64,000 nt of DNA from assembly GCF_021730395.1 (NCBI RefSeq), contig NC_069361.1:70379001-70443000 (forward strand), written 5' to 3'. Below, in pieces: positions 25,801 to 34,800 of the stretch; within the stretch, counting starts at the first letter, position 1; every line of letters starts with the position of its first letter. The notes beneath the pieces are model-generated. The model was not told where the DNA came from and ran no database searches. It saw only the letters and a list, made by a program, of their open reading frames with translations. This DNA is from Mercenaria mercenaria. Lineage: Eukaryota > Mollusca > Bivalvia > Venerida > Veneridae. The translations under genes and the position numbers were made by a program.

Positions 25801-28800
25801 TTCAGATCTTTCGCACGAGTTTGTTATAACTGATGGATAAAAGTCCCCAACTTTTGCATAGCATATTAACTCCGTCAAATCTTGTATGACTACATATATA
25901 AAAAAATATTCTCTTGCGGAATGGCAATTAGGACAAAAATGGTTATAGTTGGTAAATACTTAACTCTTGTGCATACCAGTTATTGCCATTCTGATTTTGA
26001 AAATGCATGTAAAGGTAAAGATTCAACAGAAATAATTATATTTATCAGATCTCCAGAAAAATAACACTTAAATATAACTGCATTGATCTTTTTAACAAAA
26101 CTTCAGTTAATTTTTTTCAGATGGGTCACGGAGAGGTGACATGGAGATTCTAGGATATTGTTTGTTACAGTGGCTATGTGGGAGACTACCGTGGGAAGAC
26201 AAATTAGCAGACAAAAACTATGTCAGGGATGCTAAGATAAAGTATGATTAAATTTTGATTTAATTTCGGTGATCATGAAAAAAAGCTTGTATTTCAGTGA
26301 ATATTGTTTGACTCAAAGATAGTACATTTGCTTGACTCATAATGATCAATGTTCAAAGTGAAGAGCCTTCTTTGGTCAGTAGTTAAAGTTCACTGACATC
26401 AAGTCACTTTTCCACCACATCTGTGAGTTTGAAACCCTGCCTGGGATGTAGAATTTTTATACCCCCACCAAACATGTTTGAGGGGGGTATATAGGAGTCA
26501 GTTTTGTCGCGTTTGTCGCGTCCCGTCGCGTCCCGTCCCGTCGCGTCCCGAAATCTATTATCTCAGTTATTACCAAATGGATTTGATTCAAACTTAAAAT
26601 ACATGTTAAACCTTATCACCCACATCATGTGACACAAGGTGCATAACTCTTGACAACAAGTTTTCATGAATTATGTCCCCTTTTACTTAGAATTTAAGGT
26701 TAATTTGTTGTATTTTCACTATATCTCAATTATTACTGAATGGATTTGATTTAAACTTAAAATAGATGTTCCACCTCATCACCCACATCATGTGACATAA
26801 GGTGCATAACTCTGACACCATTTTTTTATGAATTATGCCCCTTTTTACTTAGAATTTAAGGTTGATTTTGATGTATTTTCACTTTATCTCAGTTACTACT
26901 GAATGGATTTGATTCAAACTTAAAATAGATGTTCCACCTCATCACCCACATCATGTGCCCACATCATGTGACACAAGGTGCATAACTCTTACACCAAGTT
27001 TTCATGAATTATGTCCCCTTTTACTTAGAATTTAAGGTTAATTTTGTTGTATTTTCACTATATCTCAGTTATTACAAAATGGATTTGATTCAAACTTAAA
27101 ATAGTTGTTCCACCTCATCACCCAGACGATGTGACATAAGGTGCTTAACTCTGACATAAATTTTTTATGAATTATGTCCCCTTTTACTTTAAATTTAAGG
27201 TTGATTTTGATGTATTTTCACTATATCTCAATTATTACAAAATGGATTTGATTCAAACTTAAAATAGATGTTCCACCTCATCACCCACATCATGTGACAC
27301 AAGGTGCATAACTCTGACACCAATTTTTCATGAATTATGCCCCTTTTTACTTAGAATTTAAGGTTAATTTTGATGTATTTTCACTATATCTCAATTACTA
27401 CTGAATGGATTTGATTCAGACTTAAAATAGATGTTCCACCTCATCACCCACATCATGTGACACAAGGTGCATAACTCTGACACTATTTTTCTTGAATTGT
27501 GTCCCCTTTTACCTAGAATTTAAGGTTAATTTTGATGTATTTTCACTATATCTCATTCTGATTGGCTTAGAGCCAAAGGGAAGTAACCTTTTTTTAACCT
27601 TTGTACTGAGTTTCTTCCCCTTAAATTCCAGGAATTAGTCTATTTTTAGAAATCCTATTTTTAGATTTTCAATATTTTAGGTATTTTTCTAACTTCTTTA
27701 TTATAAGTCCTATGTAAAAAATAAAAACATTTTTCTGTGGTAACATGGGTCGGTAAGACATTTTTTTTTATTCACTTTTAGTGTATCTCTAATATTAGAG
27801 ATTTAATATATTTACTAGTATTACTATACTAGTATTATACTAGTATTACTATACTAGTATTATACTAGTATTACTTATATGTGGAAGCCCAGGATGAAGT
27901 ACTCCAAAGTATTTTTAAGATTCCTTATGATTGCCATTCTTCTGTGACAAGACCGTATGGTGGGGGTATGAGTCACTCCTGTGACAGTTCTAGTTTGTGT
28001 GAGGAAGCTGCCCAGGTAGCTTGCAGAGCTGGTGGTTCTACCCAGCATGAAATGAGCCACGCCATGAGAAAACCAACATAGTGCGTTTGCGACCGGCATG
28101 GATCCAGACCAGCCTGCGCATTTGCGCAGTCTGGTCAGGATCCATACTGTTCGCTAACAGTTTCTCTAATTGCAATAGGCTTTGAAAGCGAACAGCATGG
28201 ATCCTGTGTTGCGATACGTCAGACCTTCTTTGAGTGGGGCTTAAAAACTAGGCAAGAAATTTTTAGTTACCAATAAGTAGTTAGAATTTTATGGAAATGT
28301 CACAATACTTATATAGATTTCATAATGCAATTTTTGCTGGAAATTAGATTAAGGAGATACCATGTGAATGCAGTAAAAGTTTACTTCTAAGTGGGGTTTT
28401 TTCCAGTTGTTTATGATTTTATTGGATTTTATCTTTTCAGAGGCATGAATGATATTCCAGGTTTGATGAAGAAATGTTTTCCTAAAGGAGGTGCGCCAGG
28501 TAATAGAGACAGAAAAATCGCTATATCTTAAGACTGTATTTCAAGGACTGAATGGAAAACTTGTTACTCCTTCTTTAATACGAGTTATGACAATATTCCG
28601 TTCAACACTGGTGCTACAAGTTTATTTTTATTTTGTACATGAGAAGAACATTACGAAAAAAGAGCTTTGTGTGTTAAATCTGCCAGTATCAAAGTCTTTT
28701 AAATGGGGACTGTGCTTGAAATGAAGGTTTGATGGGTTCTGGCATTTAAGCTAAAGAAAAGTTATTGCATGACCTAAATTTTGTGGTATCTGTAAATCCA

Positions 28801-31800
28801 ATTAAAAAATAAAATTTTCTAAGACTGCAGTCTTTACAGTTCTGTGTATGTTACACAGATGAGATATATTTGTATATTTAATACAGATTTTGACACTATT
28901 TTTATGCCCCCAAAGGGAGGCATATAGTTTTTGAACCGTCTGTCTGTCGGTCTGTCAGTCTGTCCGCAATTTTTGTGTCCGGTCCATATCTTTGTCATCA
29001 ATGGATGGATTTTCAAACACCTTGACATGAATGTGTACCACAGTAAGACGACGTGTCGCACGCAAGACCCAGGTCAGTAGCTCAAAGGTAAAGGTCACAC
29101 TTAGACATTAAAGGATAGTGCATTGATGGGCGTGTCTGGTCCATATCTTTGTCATCGATGGATGGATTTTCAAATAACTTGGCATAAGTGTGTACCACAG
29201 TAAGATGGCGTGTCGCGCGCAAGACCCAGGTCCGTAGCTCAAAGGTCAAGGTCACACTTAGACGTTAAAGGATTGTGCATTGATGGGCGTGTCCGGCCCA
29301 TATCTTTGTCATCGATGGATGGATTTTCAAATAACTTGGCATGAATGTGTACCACTATAAGACGACATGTCGTGCGCAAGACCCAGTTCGTAGCTCAAAG
29401 GTCAAGGTCACACTTAGACGTTTAAGGATAGTGCATTGATGGGCGTGTCCGGTCCATACCTTTGTCATCGATGGATGGATTTTCAAATAATTTGGCATGA
29501 ATATGTACCACAGTAAGACGACGTGTCACATGCAAGACCAAGGTTCGTAGCTCAAAGGTCAAGGTCACACTTAGACGTTAAAGGTCATTTTTCATGATAG
29601 TGCATTGATGGGCATGTCTGGTCCATATCTTTGTCATTCATGCATGGATTTTAGAATAACTATACATGAATGTGTGACACAGTAAGACGACGTGTCACAA
29701 GCAAGACCCAGCTCCGTAGGTCAAAGGTCCTATACTCTAACATCGGCCATAACTATTCATTCAAAGTGCCATCGGGGACATGTGTCATCCTATGGAGACA
29801 GCTCTTGTTCTGCATTGGTTAGATTATGTAAACGTGGTCTCTCAACCTAACTTGTGTTTCTATATTACTGTATGTTCCAGTACTAATTAGTTCTCCACAA
29901 GTAACTGACAACTTCTGCACATTAATCAAATTACTAATAGGTCAGATGACTTGTCCTGTGAATCAGAGGACTTCTGTGGCCCAGTGGTAAAGGTTCCTGA
30001 CTTCGAATCACTTGCTCCGCACTGATGTGAGCTTGAAACCTAGCTTTGGATGTAGAATTCTTCATGTGAGGAAGCTATCCAGCTGACATATGACAGGTTG
30101 CAATTCTACCCAGATGCTCGCCCATGCTTGAAATAATGCTGGGAAAGGCACCTGGTGTTTTCACAATCAAAAGCTGGAAAAGTCGTCATATGACACTTGT
30201 TTCGGTGTGACCTAAACTAAATCAAAAACAGACAATTAACCCTTATCATGCTGGACACGATTGATTCTGCCTTTGCGACCAGTGTAGATCATGATCTGCA
30301 CTGTTCGCTATTCAGCCACTATCTTTTTGGTAAGCACCCCTTTTAACAGTTAATGGTACTGTCCAAATTGTAAAATGGACAAGTTCATTAAAGAAATTTA
30401 GCATGGTAAGGGTTAAAAATCTAACTCATTACAGAGAACACTGCAGGCATTATTGTGGAACTGTAGACCCCATGTTTGCTACTGCTGTGCTCTATCAACT
30501 GAGCTACTGGGGTTGATTTAAAATGACCTAAAATGACATTGAGCTGTTCCATGAGAAAACCAACATAGTGTATTTGCGATCAGCATGGATCCAGACCAGT
30601 CTGGTCAGGATCCATGCTGTTCGCTTTCAAAGCCTGTTGCAATCAGATAAAATGTTAGTGAACAGCATGGATCCTGACCAGACTGCGCGGATGCGCAGGC
30701 TGGTCTGGATCCATGCTGGTCGCAAATACACTATGTTGGTTTTCTCATGGCGCAGCTCATATACTTGTTCCTTAAAATATATGCTTATTGATTTCTTGTT
30801 TCAGCTGAAATATCATCTTATCTTACAATGGTTAAGAACATAAGTTATGATGACAAGCCTAACTATAATAAGATGCGGGAACTCTTCCAGAAGGGTCTTG
30901 CTAGCCTTGGGGTCAAGGACCAGTGGAAGCTGGCACTTCCAATAGCAGGCACTTCAGGGAAGGCCCCACCGAAAGTAAGACACTATAATTATAGGTGTTT
31001 GTTTACCATTTTGGTAATAACGGTTCCTTTGATGGCCTAATCTGTTCCAGGTAAAAATTGAATTTTGAAAATACCTCTGTAACATGGTTTTTAAATCAAT
31101 TTGAACTGGCCACAACTTGGAATAGACTAATTTCCAGCATAAAAGTTTCTTTCAAACAAATGTTATACAGGAATCTGTTATTGCTTTTTATACACCTGTG
31201 AAACATGACATAAAGTGCAATCACTAGAAGCCCGCCAGCTTAGCTCAGTAGGTAGAGCGTCGGTCTACGGATCGTGGGGTCGTGAGTTCGATCCTCGGGC
31301 GGGGCGTATGTTCTCCGTGACTATTTGATAAACAACATTGTGTCTGAAATCATTAGTCCTCCACCTCTGATTCATGTGGGGAAGTTGGCAGTTACTTGCG
31401 GAGAACAGGTTTGTACTGGTACAAAATCCAGGAACACTGGTTAGGTTAACTGCCCACCGTTACATGACTGAAATACTGTTGAAAACGGCGTTAAACCCAA
31501 AACAAACAAACAAACAAACAAACAAACAAAAAGCAATCACTAGAAGTGGCTGGCAGGCTTTGTCCACTAAAGTTGTTAACTCTCTAACTTATCCAATATT
31601 CACTAAAAATGGCCAAAGTGTTTATTAGGGTAATATCTTGGCCAAGATTGATAACAATCCTGATTTGCAAAATGACTTTGGAGTTATTGCCATTGAATTA
31701 CTAAAAATTAAAATTGACAGTGTATGCTCTCCAACTAGAGTAGTTCTTGTCCAGTGTTCACCAAACTTGGTCATAATGTTTCTGGATGTAATATCCCTGC

Positions 31801-34800
31801 CAGATTTGATAACCAGTTGGATTCTCCAAGTCTCTTTGGAGTTATGGCCCATGAATAACTGAAAATTGACCATGTCCGCTCCCTGACTAGGGAAGTTGTT
31901 GTCCAGTGTTCACCAAACTTAGTCATAATGTTTCTGGATGTTATATCTCTTTCAGGTTTGATAACCAGCTGGATTCTCCGATTCTTTTTGGAGTTATGGC
32001 CCATGAATTACTGAAAATTGACTGTGTCTGTGCTCTAGAGTTGTTCTTGGCCAGTGTTCACCAAACTTGGTCATAATGTTCCTAGATATATAATATCTCT
32101 GCCATGTTTGATAACCAGATGGATTCTCTAAGTCTCTTTGGAATTTATAGCCCTTGAATAACTCAAAATTTTGACAGTTGATAGTATCCACCAACTTGAC
32201 CAGTTTATCCAATATTCGCCAAACCTGGTCAGAATGGGCAAAATTTAACGGCAAAGTTCAATAACCAGCTGGATGCTCTAAGTCTTTCTGGAGTTATGGC
32301 CCTAGAATTACTCAAATTGACAGTGTCTGCTGACTAACTTGGACATTGTTGTTTTATCCATTGTCACCAAACTTGGTCTCAATATTTATGGACATATCGT
32401 AAACAATTTCGATAACTATCCATATTGTCCCAGTGACTGTTGAGTTATGGCCCTTGAACTACTTAAAATTGTGAAAATTGACTCTGACATGAGTAGATCC
32501 TATCCAATGTTCATACTTGGTCAGAATGTTAATAATATCTAAATTTTCTATTCTTAAGAAAGGTGTAAAAAGGCAACTAAAGGACTCGGAGCCAGATGAA
32601 CCTGTGATAAAAATGAAAGCCAGAGCTGCATCACCAAAACCAGGTACTCCAAAAGCCGGGTCCCGACCCGCAACACCTAAAACAGCTGTGCAAAGAGCTA
32701 CACCTAAAACAACTGTGCAAAGAGCTACACCTAAAACAACTGCACAAAAAACAAAACTCGCAACTCCTAAACAGCTAGCCAGAGCAACTCCAACATCTGC
32801 AGCAAAGAAAACTGGAAAGAAGACAGAAGCAAGGTCACCACTAGCCAGAACACCTAAATCTCCAGCGGCAGGAAAGGCACGTGCAGTTGGAGCAAAGGCG
32901 ATAGCAGGGACATTGTCACCTATTGCTTCGCCTGTAGCAGGAAGGTCAGTGAACGGAACAGCTAAGAGAGTAACTTCACCAACAGGTAAAACTTACAAAT
33001 ATATATCATCAAGGGCAATGTTTTTGTTGTCAAAATTTAAGAAGAAATACCATGAACATTTTTAAGACAGTAATACTGATTGCTAGTGTTAAGTTTTAAT
33101 CTGAAATTTAAGTAGAAATGCTATGAACATCTTTTATACAGTAGTACTGATTGCTAGTATTCATCTTTAATCTCGGAAGTACAAAGAATCCAGAGAGCCA
33201 TCCTACTCCCCATGGTGCCTGTGTCCAGAGCTTAGTTGAAGTTTTGATGTACTTTTACTTTATCTGTCTTATCACTTTCTGGATTTTCTTCGGACATAAA
33301 TAATGTTGTTCCTCATCACAAGCAGTGTCATACAAGAGCTGCAAGTCTGACAAAAGTTTTTGGTGAATTATGCCCTTTCTTTACTCAGAATTTCAGGTTG
33401 AAATTTAAAAGCACTTTCACTAAATATCTTGTTTATTATTAAATGGATTTGAATCAAACTTAAAAGTTGTTTCACACAATCACTCACACTACATGACACA
33501 AGAGCTATTACTCTTGCACCAGTATTTCATGAATTATGCACACATTTTACTCGGACTTTCAGCTTAAAATTTCAATGTGCTTCCACTGTATACTTTATAA
33601 ATTTGATCCAGATTCAGTATTATCACTCACAGTATGACACAAGGGCAATAACTCTGGCTCATATATTACATCTTTTTAGCTTGACTGTATGAAGTATGGA
33701 GAGCTATCCTACTCGACCCGGCGTCGACATCCACATCTGCACCTTGGTTAAAGTGTTGATGCACTTTCTCTTTATCTTTGTTATTACTGGGTGAATTTGC
33801 TTCAAACTTAAAACAGTTATTCTATCATCACCCACATCATATGACACAAGATCCATAACTCTTACACCAATTTTTCATGACTTATGCCCCCTTTATACTT
33901 AGAATTTTATGTTAATTTTGATGTCAAAAACTAGGTCAGTAGGTCTAAAAATAGAAAAACCTTGTGACCTCTCTAGAGGTCATATATTTCACAAGATCTT
34001 CATGAAAATTGGTCAGAATGTTAACCTTAATGATATCTAGGTCAAGTTCGAAACTGGATCAAGTGCCATCAAAAACTAGGTCAGTAGGTCAAATAATAGC
34101 AAAACCTTGTGACCTCTCTAAAGACCATATTTTTCATGGGATCTGTATGAAAGTTGGTCTGAATGTTCATCTTGATGATATCTAGGTCAAGTTTGAAACT
34201 GGGTCACGTGCGGTCAAAAACTAGGTCAGTAGGGCTAAAAATAGAAAAACCTTGTGACCTCTCTAGAGGCCATATATTTCATGAGATCTTCATGAAAATT
34301 GGTCAGACTGTTCATCTTGATGATATCTAGATCAAGTTCGAAAGTGGGTCACGTGCCATCAAAAACTAGGTCAGTAGGTCAAATAATAGAAAAACCTTGT
34401 GACCTCTCTAGAGGCCATATTTTTCATGGGAACTGTATGAAAGTTGGTCAGAATGTTCATCTTGATGATATCTAGGTCAAGTTCGAAAGTGGGTCACATG
34501 CCATCAAAAACTAGGTCAGTAGGTCAAATAATAGAAAAACCTTGTGACCTCTCTAAAGGCCATATTTTCATGGGATCTGTATGAAAATTGGTCCGAATGT
34601 TCATCTTGATGATATCTAGGTCAAGTTCGAAACAGGGTCATGTGCGGTTAGAAACTGGGTGAGTAGGTCTAAAAATAGAAAAACCTTGTGACCTCTCTAG
34701 AGGCCATACTTGTGAATGGATCTCCATAAAAATTGGTCAGAATGTTCACCTTGATGATATCTAGGTCAAGTTTGAAACTGGGTCATGTGCCTTAAAAAAC

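Noticed and set aside
31230-31305. Functional tRNA-Arg gene
   Set aside because: The tRNA-like part is followed directly by the SINE body and (CAAA)n tail and is flanked by a target duplication, so it is a SINE head.
32517-33065. Single-exon 182-aa basic Ala/Lys-rich protein
   Set aside because: It is VRK1 exon 11 with intron read-through at both ends; the acceptor at 32558 and donor at 32986 join VRK1 phases exactly.
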